Origin: Clostridium merdae
GTDB taxonomy: Bacteria > Bacillota > Clostridia > Oscillospirales > Acutalibacteraceae
Assembly (NCBI RefSeq): GCF_900176635.1
Contig: NZ_FXLN01000003.1
Span: 496,001 to 560,000 of the forward strand
Direction of reading: 5' to 3'
Length of the DNA stretch: 64,000 nucleotides
Positions 33,616 to 42,085 of this stretch are shown here, piece after piece (the first letter of the stretch is position 1; every line of letters starts with the position of its first letter). Made by a program: the position numbers and the translations under genes. The notes beneath the pieces are model-generated. The model searched no databases, was not told where the DNA came from, and saw nothing but the letters and a program-made list of their open reading frames with translations.

Positions 33616-33936
33616 TTATTCCCCCTCAATAGAATCCGTCTGAAAGCAGCTTACACTTTGCTCTAACGCACGGTAAAAATCACCGGCCCCTTGTTTGCTT
33701 TCTTCACTAATCTGCTCAAGGCACTGCATCGCCTTTATGCGGTCAAAAAACTTAATCTCCATTCCCCCGCCCTTTGGGCGCTTAATCTCTGCAACATTAA
33801 ATAAATCCAATTTACGTATTTCCATTCCATTAGGGTCATCGCAGCACATCAGCCACACCGCATCTGAAATACCACCAAACGCCAGCTTGTCGTACCCGCG
33901 CATAATCTTTCGTTTCGATTTATCGGTTTGTGTCAT
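33616..33936 (-). CDS. Terminase small subunit-like protein
   Basis: 106 aa, first gene of the operon. The segment KLAFGGISDAVWLMCCDD and the following basic stretch I-K-R-P-K-G-G-G match the C-terminal half of PBSX-type small terminases (XtmA), but the helix-turn-helix DNA-binding half is largely missing. It may therefore be shortened, and recognition of a specific pac site is doubtful. The start ATG 33936 follows GAGAAAGGAG. Confidence 0.65.
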   Translation of the reverse strand: MTQTDKSKRKIMRGYDKLAFGGISDAVWLMCCDDPNGMEIRKLDLFNVAEIKRPKGGGMEIKFFDRIKAMQCLEQISEESKQGAGDFYRALEQSVSCFQTDSIEGE

Positions 33937-34091
33937 GTAAACTCCTTTCTCTCTTTATTTTCACTTTTTCGGTAAAACGTTTTTTTATCAAGAATTTATA
34001 GAGTGCTTTTTACTTTGTTGCGTCTTTTCCCACAATCTTTTACTTTCTCTACCAAAATTCGACTGCTTATGAATCCCCCCGACAAATTAAA
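33937..34091. other. Upstream region of the phage-like operon
   Basis: AT-rich stretch that must hold the promoter of the 17-gene operon. On the minus strand TTGATA with A-rich downstream sequence is visible but no clear -10 at correct spacing; no repressor gene or operator is next to it. I see no att-like direct repeat shared with the region at 22796-22869. Confidence 0.35.
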
Positions 34092-34119
34092 AAAACTTTC
34101 TCCCGAAAGAGAAAGTTTT
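34092..34119. terminator. Hairpin with A/T-rich ends
   Basis: AAAACTTTCTC and GAGAAAGTTTT (11 bp) around CCGAAA. It lies between the phage-like operon and the GntR operon, which diverge. No gene is seen on either side for about 150 bp, so which transcript it ends is unclear. Confidence 0.5.
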
Positions 34120-34214
34120 CTAAAATTATTTTATTTAACCCTAAAAAAGTCGTTTCCTATCACATAAGGTAAAATATTCAAGTAAATATACAATCTGTAT
34201 TTTTTAAATTTGGG

Positions 34215-34266
34215 TTGACTTTTTTCTTTAAGCGAGTATACTGTACATATAGTGTATATACAGTAT
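34215..34266 (+). promoter_or_regulatory. Promoter and operator of the GntR-ABC operon
   Basis: TTGACT (34215-34220), 16 bp and TATACT (34237-34242). The dyad ATACTGTA (34238-34245)...TACAGTAT (34259-34266) overlaps the -10 and start site, a fitting site for the YtrA-type regulator encoded next. Repression by blocking RNA polymerase is the simple reading. Confidence 0.75.
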
Positions 34267-34283
34267 GACGAAAGGAGAGCTAC

Positions 34284-34664
34284 GTGGATATTCTTATCAG
34301 CAACTCCGACAGCAGACCCATCTATGAGCAAATTACGCATCAAATTAAAAATCAAATTATCAATGGTGCGCTAAAAGAAGGGGACGCTTTACCATCCATG
34401 CGCGTTTTAGCAAAGGAACTGCGCATCAGCGTAATTACAACAAAACGGGCTTATGAAGATTTAGAACGGGATGGCTTTTTAATCACACGGGCAGGCAAAG
34501 GTAGTTTTGTTGCCGCACGAAATGTGAATGCTATTCAAGAGGAGCATCTGCGCCAAATGAAAGAGCACCTTTCAAAGGCAGTTCAGCTTGCGTTATTCGC
34601 TTCCATTTCACAGGAGCAGCTTTCCGACCTTCTCAACCGTTTATACAAAGGAGAATCTATATGA
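34284..34664 (+). CDS. GntR-family regulator, YtrA subfamily
   Basis: 126 aa. The winged-helix domain IYEQITHQIKNQIINGALKEGDALPSMR (as parts of the GntR signature), R-V-L-A-K-E-L and VITTKRAYEDLERDGFL is complete; the C-terminal tail of about 50 residues is the short dimerisation piece of the YtrA group, with no effector domain. It starts at GTG 34284 behind AAAGGAGAGC and overlaps the ABC gene by 4 nt. It probably controls its own operon through the dyad at 34238-34266 in response to cell-envelope stress or drugs. Confidence 0.92.
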   Translation: MDILISNSDSRPIYEQITHQIKNQIINGALKEGDALPSMRVLAKELRISVITTKRAYEDLERDGFLITRAGKGSFVAARNVNAIQEEHLRQMKEHLSKAVQLALFASISQEQLSDLLNRLYKGESI

Positions 34665-35521
34665 GCAATTTATTAGAGGTTCGTGGCTTAACAAAAACCT
34701 TTAAATCGTTTTCTCTACAGGACATCAGCTTTTCGGTTCCCGGCGGAAGCATTATGGGAATGGTAGGCGAAAACGGAGCCGGTAAAACCACTACCATTAA
34801 ATTAATTTTAAACGAGATGCAATCGAACGGGGGAGAAATAAAGGTTTTCGGGCTCGATTTAAAAAAGCATGAGCGCAAAATTAAAGAGCAAATTGGTGTT
34901 GTATTCGACGACAGTTATTTCCCGGGTGATTTTAATTCTCACAACATAAGCAGTCTTTTAAAAAATTTCTTTCAAACTTGGGATGAACCATTATACCAAT
35001 CATATTTAAAGGAATTCAATTTACCCAAAGATAAGAAGATAAAGGACTTTTCAAAAGGAATGCGGATGAAGCTCTCCATCGCCGCAGCATTGGCTCACCA
35101 CCCCCGCCTACTGATTCTGGATGAAGCCACCAGTGGTCTTGACCCCGTAGTTCGCAGCGAAATACTCGATCTACTTCTGGATTTCATTCAAGACGAGGAA
35201 CATGCTGTTCTATTTTCATCACATATCACGGCAGATTTAGAGCGAATCGCAGATTACGTTACCTTTGTTCATGATGGCAAGGTACTTCTCAGCGATTCAA
35301 AGGACGCAATTTTGGATTCCTACGGTGTTGTAAAGTGCAGTGCGCAAGACTTTGCGAAGCTTTCAAACAAGGAGTACCTCCGCAATCGTAAAAATTCCTT
35401 TGGCTGTGAGGCACTTGTCGCAAACCGTACGACTTTCCAAAAAGCACATCCCAGTCTAGTTGTTGATGCCGCCGGCATTGATGACATCATGGTTTTCTAC
35501 GGAAAGGAGCATCACCAATGA
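34661..35521 (+). CDS. ABC transporter ATP-binding protein
   Basis: 286 aa. Walker A GENGAGKTTT near residue 38, the Q-loop region in QIGVVFDDSYFPGDF, signature FSKGMRMK, Walker B LLILDEATSGLDP and the H-loop FSSHIT are present. The type (YtrB-like, with a C-terminal extension of about 70 residues) partners with ABC-2 permeases under GntR control. The permease gene overlaps its stop by 4 nt. Confidence 0.93.
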   Translation: MSNLLEVRGLTKTFKSFSLQDISFSVPGGSIMGMVGENGAGKTTTIKLILNEMQSNGGEIKVFGLDLKKHERKIKEQIGVVFDDSYFPGDFNSHNISSLLKNFFQTWDEPLYQSYLKEFNLPKDKKIKDFSKGMRMKLSIAAALAHHPRLLILDEATSGLDPVVRSEILDLLLDFIQDEEHAVLFSSHITADLERIADYVTFVHDGKVLLSDSKDAILDSYGVVKCSAQDFAKLSNKEYLRNRKNSFGCEALVANRTTFQKAHPSLVVDAAGIDDIMVFYGKEHHQ

Positions 35522-36156
35522 AAGGCTTACTATTAAAAGACTTTATGATTTCAAAACGCAGTCTTACTTCCTTTGGCATTGTCCTACTTCTATTATTTGC
35601 TGCATCCTTGGCAATGCGTTCAAACCTCTCTTTACTCAATGGGGGACTCTTCTCCTTTATATCAATTTATTTTACAATTTTTTTATCTTTTAATCTATTT
35701 ACGTATGATGAAACCTGCCACTGGAACATTTTTGCACTGTCGCTGCCAGTAAGCAAACGTGTGCTCGTTAGAGGGCGTTATGTTTTCCTGTCGCTCGTGC
35801 TGATTACCGCAGTAGGCATTTCCTTTCTATTTTATATCGCCTTTGGTTCTGTATTTAGTTTAGAAATATTACTACAAATAGCGGCCTCCATAATGGTTTC
35901 TCTTATACTAATTAGCTTTTTGCTTCCCCTAATTTATCATTTTGGTTCTCAAACTACAAGAACTCTGCTTATGGTAGTGTTTGCCTCATTCTTTCTGCTG
36001 GCATTTGTGTTACAAAATCTTCCCATAGCTCCCCCCTCCCTAAATGACCAAGCAGTGATTCTTCTTTGCTACGCCGCTTTTGGAATGTCTATTCTTTGTT
36101 TTCTTATATCCTACCTTGTTTCTTGCAAAATTGTAGAGAAAAAGGATTTTAATTAA
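35518..36156 (+). CDS. ABC-2 type permease
   Basis: 212 aa, about six hydrophobic segments. The start MKGLLLKDFMISKRSL is typical for small ABC-2 permeases; the conserved E-T-C-H-W-N-I-F-A-L-S-L-P-V-S-K segment follows the second membrane helix. With the ATPase it forms an exporter of unknown substrate, probably an antimicrobial or lipid-linked compound. The gap 36157-36420 holds only a terminator and AT-rich DNA. Confidence 0.88.
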   Translation: MKGLLLKDFMISKRSLTSFGIVLLLLFAASLAMRSNLSLLNGGLFSFISIYFTIFLSFNLFTYDETCHWNIFALSLPVSKRVLVRGRYVFLSLVLITAVGISFLFYIAFGSVFSLEILLQIAASIMVSLILISFLLPLIYHFGSQTTRTLLMVVFASFFLLAFVLQNLPIAPPSLNDQAVILLCYAAFGMSILCFLISYLVSCKIVEKKDFN

Positions 36157-36299
36157 TGATATTTGCAGTATTAATAAAGTTGTTCCTTTTTTATACACTG
36201 TATTATCTTTTTCTTTAAGATTCTCAAAAATAATTATTTTTTTGCAAAACTGAATCAGCATCAAAAATCTTTTTATATAAGGGCATTTTTATAATTGAG

Positions 36300-36331
36300 C
36301 GGAATCGAAAACGATTCCGTTCTCTTTTTTG
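36300..36331 (+). terminator. Terminator of the GntR-ABC operon
   Basis: CGGAATCG-AAAA-CGATTCCG stem followed by TTCTCTTTTTT. Confidence 0.85.
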
Positions 36332-36420
36332 TCCACTATAGTATTAATTTTAAAAGTAAATATTGTAATTAATTACAAAAAGAAACGTTTTTTTTCGGCA
36401 TGCTCTAGCCCTCATTCAGA

Positions 36421-36449
36421 TTGACAGATTTCGACTAGTCTTATATAAT
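36421..36449 (+). promoter_or_regulatory. Consensus promoter of the chemotaxis receptor gene
   Basis: TTGACA (36421-36426), exactly 17 bp, TATAAT (36444-36449): a full vegetative consensus, not a flagellar sigma-D type promoter as many receptor genes have. Confidence 0.85.
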
Positions 36450-36510
36450 TGACGCAGTCACAATATGGGAAAATTTTACATAAAAAATAAAAACATTGAG
36501 ACCGAATAGA

Positions 36511-36535
36511 AACCAAGCTTCTATAAAGCTTGGTT
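36511..36535 (+). promoter_or_regulatory. Perfect hairpin in the leader of the chemotaxis receptor mRNA
   Basis: AACCAAGCTT and AAGCTTGGTT form a 10-bp stem with a 5-nt loop, 13 bp before the GGAGGG ribosome site. No T-run follows at once, so it may affect mRNA stability or translation rather than end transcription. Confidence 0.5.
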
Positions 36536-36560
36536 AAAATTGTTGTTTTGGAGGGTCCCC

Positions 36561-38408
36561 ATGAAAAATCTATCCATTCCTAAAAAATTGACAATAAGCT
36601 TTGCTTTAGTGGTCATCTTATTCAGTGGAATGATCGCATGCATTATCACGCTAGGTATGAAATCCATAGCAAGCTCCTTAAGCAACTTTTACCAAGGCCC
36701 CTACCAAACCGTTACTTCAGCGGAAGATTTAAGCAAGGCATTAAATGCCCAGCAAAAGTATTTACTTATGTATCTCACAAACGATGATAAAGACGCTATT
36801 GTCGGCTATCAATCAGAGCTACGCCGGTTAGATCTCTCCATGCAGTCCGACATCGCCATTTTAAAGAATAATCTTATTTTACAAGACAACCAAGATAAAC
36901 TAAATCTGCTTATTTCAAACTCCACGAATTTGCAGAAGCTTAGCAACCAACTGCAAGAAATGTATAGCCGCGGTGAGATTGAAGAAGCAAAAAAGCTGTA
37001 TTATTCCGATTTTATTACTACTGCGAACTCATCGCAAAGCTTATCCTACACGTTAAGCTCTTCCTCCAAATCGGTTGCAAACCAATTTTACATATCGGCA
37101 GGTAAAACAGAAAAGCAAACCTACCAAATCATTATGATTTTAAGCGGCATAATTTTATTAGCTGTTATTCTTATCTGCATTTACGTGGTACGCCTTATTA
37201 CAAAGCCAATTAAACAAATTGAATCCGCCATGCTTCGCTTCTCGGAAGGGGAACTCGATGTGGATATTTCCTACACTTCTAAGGATGAGCTAGGTGTGCT
37301 TGCCAACAGTATGCGTGCTATGTCCAACAACTTAAAGGGATACATCGACAATATTTCTTATGTTTTAGGCACTATTTCTAAGGGAGATATGACCGTTTCG
37401 GTAGACATTGATTACAAGAATGACTTTGCACCCATCAAAGAGGCACTTACTACTATATTGGATTCACTCAACAGTACCCTTTCGCAAATTCACGATTCTG
37501 CAAATCAAGTCACCACAGGTGCAGAACAGGTATCCATCGGTGCTCAAACCCTTTCACAGGGAGCTACCGAGCAAGCCAGCTCCATTGAAGAGCTTGCCGC
37601 TACTCTTTGCGAAATCTCGGATAAAGTAAAGGCTAATTCCGACAATGCTCAAACTGCTAACGATAATGCAGAAAATACCGTCCGTGTAATTCAAGACGGA
37701 GACGCAATCATGCAGCAGCTGGTCGGCTCCATGTCTGAAATGGCGAGAACCTCTGCTGAGATTAATAAAATTATTAAAACAATTAACGATATTGCATTCC
37801 AGACCAATATTCTAGCTCTGAATGCAGCGGTTGAGGCCGCTCGCGCCGGTGCCGCTGGCAGAGGCTTCTCTGTTGTCGCGGAGGAAGTACGAAATCTGGC
37901 TAGCAAAAGTGCACAAGCCGCTGATAATACAACCGCTCTGGTAGAAAACACCCTGTCTGCCATACAGAACAGCACCAATTTGGTTGGTCAGGTTCGCAAT
38001 TCTTTGGAAGAAATTTCAAAGAAAGCATCCATTACGACCAATGTCATACATGAAATAACGATCTCCTCACAAGAGCAAACCGTGGCAATTGATCAAGTAA
38101 ACGAAGGTATCAATCTAATCTCTGGTGTTGTGCAAACCAACTCTGCAACTGCGGAACAAAGCGCGGCAGCCAGTGAAGAGCTTTCCGGTCAAGCGGAGAC
38201 TATGCTCAGCTTGGTAAACGTATTCCAGCTCAAAGATGGCGATCGTACCTCCTTTTCCTCATTTGCATCAGAATACGATTTCCCTCAGGATAGTATCACG
38301 GAAAACAGTATGACTTACGATGACGGCCAGGAGTCCACCGATTTTGAAGAACCACTTCCACTGGAGGAAGAAGCTGAAGAAGAAAAAGAGCTTACCACTA
38401 CACTCTAA
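36561..38408 (+). CDS. Methyl-accepting chemotaxis protein
   Basis: 615 aa. Membrane segment 1 is at about 10-32; residues 35-185 are a helical four-helix-bundle sensor facing outside; segment 2 is near 195-217; HAMP follows, with a second HAMP-like unit up to about 310. The signalling hairpin contains NDIAFQTNILALNAAVEAARAG (as parts), ending E-V-R-N-L-A-S-K-S. The last 55 residues are very acidic and carry no CheR-binding pentapeptide. ATG 36561 has GGAGGG at ideal spacing. Ligand unknown. Confidence 0.94.
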   Translation: MKNLSIPKKLTISFALVVILFSGMIACIITLGMKSIASSLSNFYQGPYQTVTSAEDLSKALNAQQKYLLMYLTNDDKDAIVGYQSELRRLDLSMQSDIAILKNNLILQDNQDKLNLLISNSTNLQKLSNQLQEMYSRGEIEEAKKLYYSDFITTANSSQSLSYTLSSSSKSVANQFYISAGKTEKQTYQIIMILSGIILLAVILICIYVVRLITKPIKQIESAMLRFSEGELDVDISYTSKDELGVLANSMRAMSNNLKGYIDNISYVLGTISKGDMTVSVDIDYKNDFAPIKEALTTILDSLNSTLSQIHDSANQVTTGAEQVSIGAQTLSQGATEQASSIEELAATLCEISDKVKANSDNAQTANDNAENTVRVIQDGDAIMQQLVGSMSEMARTSAEINKIIKTINDIAFQTNILALNAAVEAARAGAAGRGFSVVAEEVRNLASKSAQAADNTTALVENTLSAIQNSTNLVGQVRNSLEEISKKASITTNVIHEITISSQEQTVAIDQVNEGINLISGVVQTNSATAEQSAAASEELSGQAETMLSLVNVFQLKDGDRTSFSSFASEYDFPQDSITENSMTYDDGQESTDFEEPLPLEEEAEEEKELTTTL

Positions 38409-38433
38409 CATATTTTTATTTCATACATTTACT

Positions 38434-38463
38434 AAAGCCACCGGATTCTCCGGTGGCTTTTTT
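38434..38463 (+). terminator. Terminator of the chemotaxis receptor gene
   Basis: AAAGCCACCGGA-TTC-TCCGGTGGCTTT followed by further T. Confidence 0.9.
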
Positions 38464-38552
38464 GTGTGAGCACTCTCTTATATAAAAATAGAAAAGATAT
38501 TTATAAAGTACTAAAATCACAACTCATTTATTAACAGGCAATCTTTTAAATA

Positions 38553-38592
38553 AAATAGCAAAGTGAAGAAGAATTCAACTCCTCACTTTGCT
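38553..38592 (-). terminator. Terminator of the response regulator-kinase-HtrA operon
   Basis: On the minus strand AGCAAAGTGA pairs with TCACTTTGCT and runs into TTTTATTT. It lies 14 bp after the htrA-type stop. Confidence 0.75.
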
Positions 38593-38605
38593 CTTATTCA
38601 TCTAA

Positions 38606-40516
38606 TTATTTTACGTTTATGGTCTTTTGTGTATCACCGTTATCTGCTAAAAGTGTAACAGTCACGTCAAAGGTCTTCCCATCCTTACCAATCTTTCCAG
38701 GTCGATAAATACTAACCTCCATTTTTTCTCCTGCCTTGTGCAGACCAAGCTTTTGGTATAGCTCTGCCATGGTAGAAATCTGGTTTCCATCTACCTTTGT
38801 AATAATGTCTCCTACCTTTGCCTCTGTGCCGCTAAAAGCACTTTCGGAATCTATGGCAGCAATAATCACACCCTGCGGCCAACCTAGTTGCTGCTGAATA
38901 CTAGACACCTGATTCGCACCAATACCCAAGCGTGCCCGCCCAGATACATACCCGTTTTGAATCAAGTCATCTACAATTTCCTTAGCACGTGCAATGGGGA
39001 TGGAAAAGCCCATTCCCTCATAGCCTTCCGCCACCAGCTTCGAGGTATTAACCCCCACAACCTGCCCATACAGGTTTAATAGTGCTCCGCCAGAAGCCCC
39101 GGGGCTAATTGCTGTATCGGTCTGAATATACGTCATATTGGCTTTTTCGCTGTAACCCACCGAGCGATTCAAACCCGAAACTACACCCCGAGAGAGCGAG
39201 CTTGCAAAGGTCATTCCACCGGGGTTGCCAATTGCCAAAACCCAATCGCCCACCTCAAGCTTATCGGAATTACCAAAAGAAGCTACGGGCAAATTTTTGG
39301 CATCAATCTTTAGTACTGCCAAATCCGTTGTTTTATCAAAACCAACCACAGCGGCATTATACTGGGTATTATCATGCAGAATCACACGAAGCTTTTGGTG
39401 CTGCTTTGTGTCCTTAATTACATGCGAGTTGGTAATGATATACCCATCCTCACGGCAAATAATTCCGGAACCCGAGCTTGTGCCTTCTGGCATTTCGCAA
39501 ACCACACCGATGATAGAGGGAGAAACCGCTTTATAAATCGCTTTAGCCGTGCTTTCGTCGCTTGCGGGAATTGGTAAAACCTTGATTCCAGCAAAGCGTG
39601 AGTCTGTAAGCACGCCAGTAGGTGGTGGCTCGGCTGTATCCGAAATCTGTGGAGAGGTTTCTGATTCCGGTGGCGCCTGTGACGGCTCTTGCGGAGCCTG
39701 TGAGGAACCAGTAGACTCTTCTGTTTGAGGGGAATAAGCAGTAAACAGGCTAATACTAAAGAAACCAAAAACAAAGATAGCTCCTAGCGCAATGAGCATT
39801 CCAATAAATAAACGGTAACCCTTACTACGCGGTGGTTTTGGAGTATATTCCGGTGGGTATCCCATTCCTCCACCAAATGGCGCATACACTCGCGGAGGCT
39901 GGTAGCCAAACGGCACCTGCCCTCCCTGCGGCGGATAAGGTGGGTACCCATAGGGCGGTGGGTAGGGTGGGTAACCAGCCGGCGGCGTCCACCCGTTTCG
40001 CGCATCCCCATAGGGGCTTTGCTCCGGATTTCTATCACGATTGGGGTCAGAGCCATTCGGGTGGTACGATGGCTGCTCTTGCACAGGCTGCCCGTACACA
40101 GAACCATATGGGTATTGGTTTTGCTGCGTTGTTTCCTCTTGCTTAGTACCAGCCTGCTCCCCTTTTGCGGCATCAGTCGGCGCAACGGGAGTTTCTTGTG
40201 GTGGATTCTCCTGAGATGGCTCCTCCAGCGTCGGCTCCTGCTCTAGTTCCTTATTGTCTTGCGCCATTTCTATCGCATTAGATGGCTCATCCCGTTCGAC
40301 GTTCACAGAGGTACTTTCAGGTACTTCTTCACTTAATTGTCCATCCTCTTGCTTGGTACTCAACACGTCGTCTGGTATGCGGTCATTTTCTTCATCGCCC
40401 GCATCACCCAAGAATACCTCCCGAGAAAAACCCTCTGGTAAAGCATCCGGCCGCTGGGATTGCTCTGGCTTGTCGGCATCCCCCTCATCGGGTCTTTTCC
40501 AATCGAATTCGTCCAT
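38606..40516 (-). CDS. HtrA/DegP-type membrane serine protease with PDZ domain
   Basis: 636 aa. Residues 1-230 are a disordered cytoplasmic part, acidic first and then rich in Pro, Tyr, Gly and Gln; a membrane segment lies at about 234-258; a Pro/Ser linker follows; the trypsin-like domain has His365 (TNSHVIK), Asp398 (TTDLAVLK) and Ser475 (SPGASGGAL); a PDZ domain ends the protein. I chose ATG 40516 behind GGGGGGATT, 22 nt after the kinase stop. It degrades or refolds misfolded exported proteins. The long proline/tyrosine-rich N-part is unusual for the family but common in Oscillospiraceae-like homologues. Confidence 0.93.
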   Translation of the reverse strand: MDEFDWKRPDEGDADKPEQSQRPDALPEGFSREVFLGDAGDEENDRIPDDVLSTKQEDGQLSEEVPESTSVNVERDEPSNAIEMAQDNKELEQEPTLEEPSQENPPQETPVAPTDAAKGEQAGTKQEETTQQNQYPYGSVYGQPVQEQPSYHPNGSDPNRDRNPEQSPYGDARNGWTPPAGYPPYPPPYGYPPYPPQGGQVPFGYQPPRVYAPFGGGMGYPPEYTPKPPRSKGYRLFIGMLIALGAIFVFGFFSISLFTAYSPQTEESTGSSQAPQEPSQAPPESETSPQISDTAEPPPTGVLTDSRFAGIKVLPIPASDESTAKAIYKAVSPSIIGVVCEMPEGTSSGSGIICREDGYIITNSHVIKDTKQHQKLRVILHDNTQYNAAVVGFDKTTDLAVLKIDAKNLPVASFGNSDKLEVGDWVLAIGNPGGMTFASSLSRGVVSGLNRSVGYSEKANMTYIQTDTAISPGASGGALLNLYGQVVGVNTSKLVAEGYEGMGFSIPIARAKEIVDDLIQNGYVSGRARLGIGANQVSSIQQQLGWPQGVIIAAIDSESAFSGTEAKVGDIITKVDGNQISTMAELYQKLGLHKAGEKMEVSIYRPGKIGKDGKTFDVTVTLLADNGDTQKTINVK

Positions 40517-40538
40517 ACTCAATCCCCCCGTAAATGAT

Positions 40539-42056
40539 TTACCCCTTCGTGTCTTTTTTCTCTTTAGGGAGCTCCTTAAACGGCGCATCCTCCGCTTCCA
40601 GCTTTACCTGCTTCTCTTTGTTTTTCGGCAGCCAAAATTGGAACTCACAGTACTCATTTTCCACACTCGAAACTGAAATTTCGCCACCGTGCAGCCCAAT
40701 AATGGTGCGAACAATATATAAACCCAGTCCCATTCCATTCTTATCATAACTGCGCGATTTATCCGTTTTATAAAAACGTTCAAAAATCATGTCTACTTCG
40801 TCGGGCGGGATTCCCGCTCCGCTATTTTTCACCCGCACAATATTACGGTCGGGTTTTTCATCCACATGAATTTCAAGGTACCCACCGGTATTGGTAAACT
40901 TTACGGCATTTTCAATCAGATTATACATTACTTGGTGTATCATATCCGGGTCGCCGTCCACAAACAAGCTCTCCGCATCCTCCAGCCCACGCACTTCCAA
41001 ATGCTTGTCTTCAATCGCCTTTTCAAAAGACAAAAGGGCAGAAAGAATGGTATTGGTTAAATCAAATCGGCCGGGCCGCAGCTTTAACTCTCCATTGTCA
41101 ATCCGAGAAAGGTCGAGCATCGTGCGAACCAAGCGAGAAAGGCGCTTAACCTCAGTTGAAACAATCTTCAGGTATTTCTCCTGCTGCTCCGGTGGAATTG
41201 TTCCATCCAATATACCATCAATAAACCCGGCAATGGTAGTCATCGGGGTTTTCAGCTCATGTGAAACGTTGGCAATAAAGTTTCGCCGCACCGTTTCACC
41301 AGACGCAAGGGAGGCCGCCATATTATTAAATGCCTGTGCAAGCTGGCCAATCTCGTCGTTGCTGCTAACCGGAACACGAACCGAAAAGTTCCCCTCACCA
41401 AAGCTATGCGCCGCCAAAGACATTTCATGCAAAGGTCGTACCAAACGATACGAAAATAACCATACCATCACAAAAGACAGCATAAAAACTACTGCCGCAG
41501 CAATGAGAAACATGCGAAGCGCCTCCGTGCGGTAAACCTGCAAGGAGTAGATGTTTGAGGCCGTAAAAACGGCTCCAATGGTTACAGCGTTTCCATTGTC
41601 ACCAACCACCTGAATGGGTACACCTACAATGTAGTGTGGCTGCTGGTATAGCCCTTTCATCGTACCGGTACCTGTAAAACCGCCCTTTACCACCTGATTC
41701 ATAATTTCCGTGTCCACAGCTCCGGCACCAACATCTCCACTGCCGGTATAAGCAGAGAGAAGGCGAACACCGTTTTTATCCGTTACAAAAATGTCCGCAT
41801 CAATATTGACCGAAAATGCAGAGATGAATGCCTGCATTCGTTTGCCATCCACCATGTATTGGTTGTTTTGAATCATGATTACGCTTTCTGAGGCAACCGC
41901 TGCTACGCTCTGCGCATTTTTACTCAGAAGCTCTCGCTTTTCGTCCTGCCAGTAGCGCGAAATAAAGCTAATCATTACCACACCCAAAAAGATGAAGCTA
42001 ACAAATATAATCAGCAGGGTAATTCTCAGGTACTTTTTAAACAGAGTTTTTTTCAC
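40539..42056 (-). CDS. Sensor histidine kinase
   Basis: 505 aa. Membrane segment 1 at 11-33, an extracellular PAS/Cache-like sensor at 35-178, segment 2 at 180-202, HAMP to about 255, HisKA with the phospho-accepting His266 in NVSHELKTPMTT, and HATPase with the N box NLIENAVKFTN, G1 VKNSGAGIPPDE and G2 NGMGLGLYIV. It starts 29 nt after the response regulator and is followed by HtrA, suggesting an envelope-stress (CssS-like) role. Confidence 0.93.
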   Translation of the reverse strand: MKKTLFKKYLRITLLIIFVSFIFLGVVMISFISRYWQDEKRELLSKNAQSVAAVASESVIMIQNNQYMVDGKRMQAFISAFSVNIDADIFVTDKNGVRLLSAYTGSGDVGAGAVDTEIMNQVVKGGFTGTGTMKGLYQQPHYIVGVPIQVVGDNGNAVTIGAVFTASNIYSLQVYRTEALRMFLIAAAVVFMLSFVMVWLFSYRLVRPLHEMSLAAHSFGEGNFSVRVPVSSNDEIGQLAQAFNNMAASLASGETVRRNFIANVSHELKTPMTTIAGFIDGILDGTIPPEQQEKYLKIVSTEVKRLSRLVRTMLDLSRIDNGELKLRPGRFDLTNTILSALLSFEKAIEDKHLEVRGLEDAESLFVDGDPDMIHQVMYNLIENAVKFTNTGGYLEIHVDEKPDRNIVRVKNSGAGIPPDEVDMIFERFYKTDKSRSYDKNGMGLGLYIVRTIIGLHGGEISVSSVENEYCEFQFWLPKNKEKQVKLEAEDAPFKELPKEKKDTKG

Positions 42057-42085
42057 TCCGGAAGACGCCCTTTCCTAACGACCAT

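Noticed and set aside
22870..33936. Complete inducible prophage
   Set aside because: No integrase, repressor, replication, holin, endolysin, sheath or tape-measure gene and no flanking direct repeat could be found.
34131..34355. A 74-codon minus-strand frame over the GntR promoter
   Set aside because: It overlaps the promoter, operator and start of the GntR gene and has no ribosome site.
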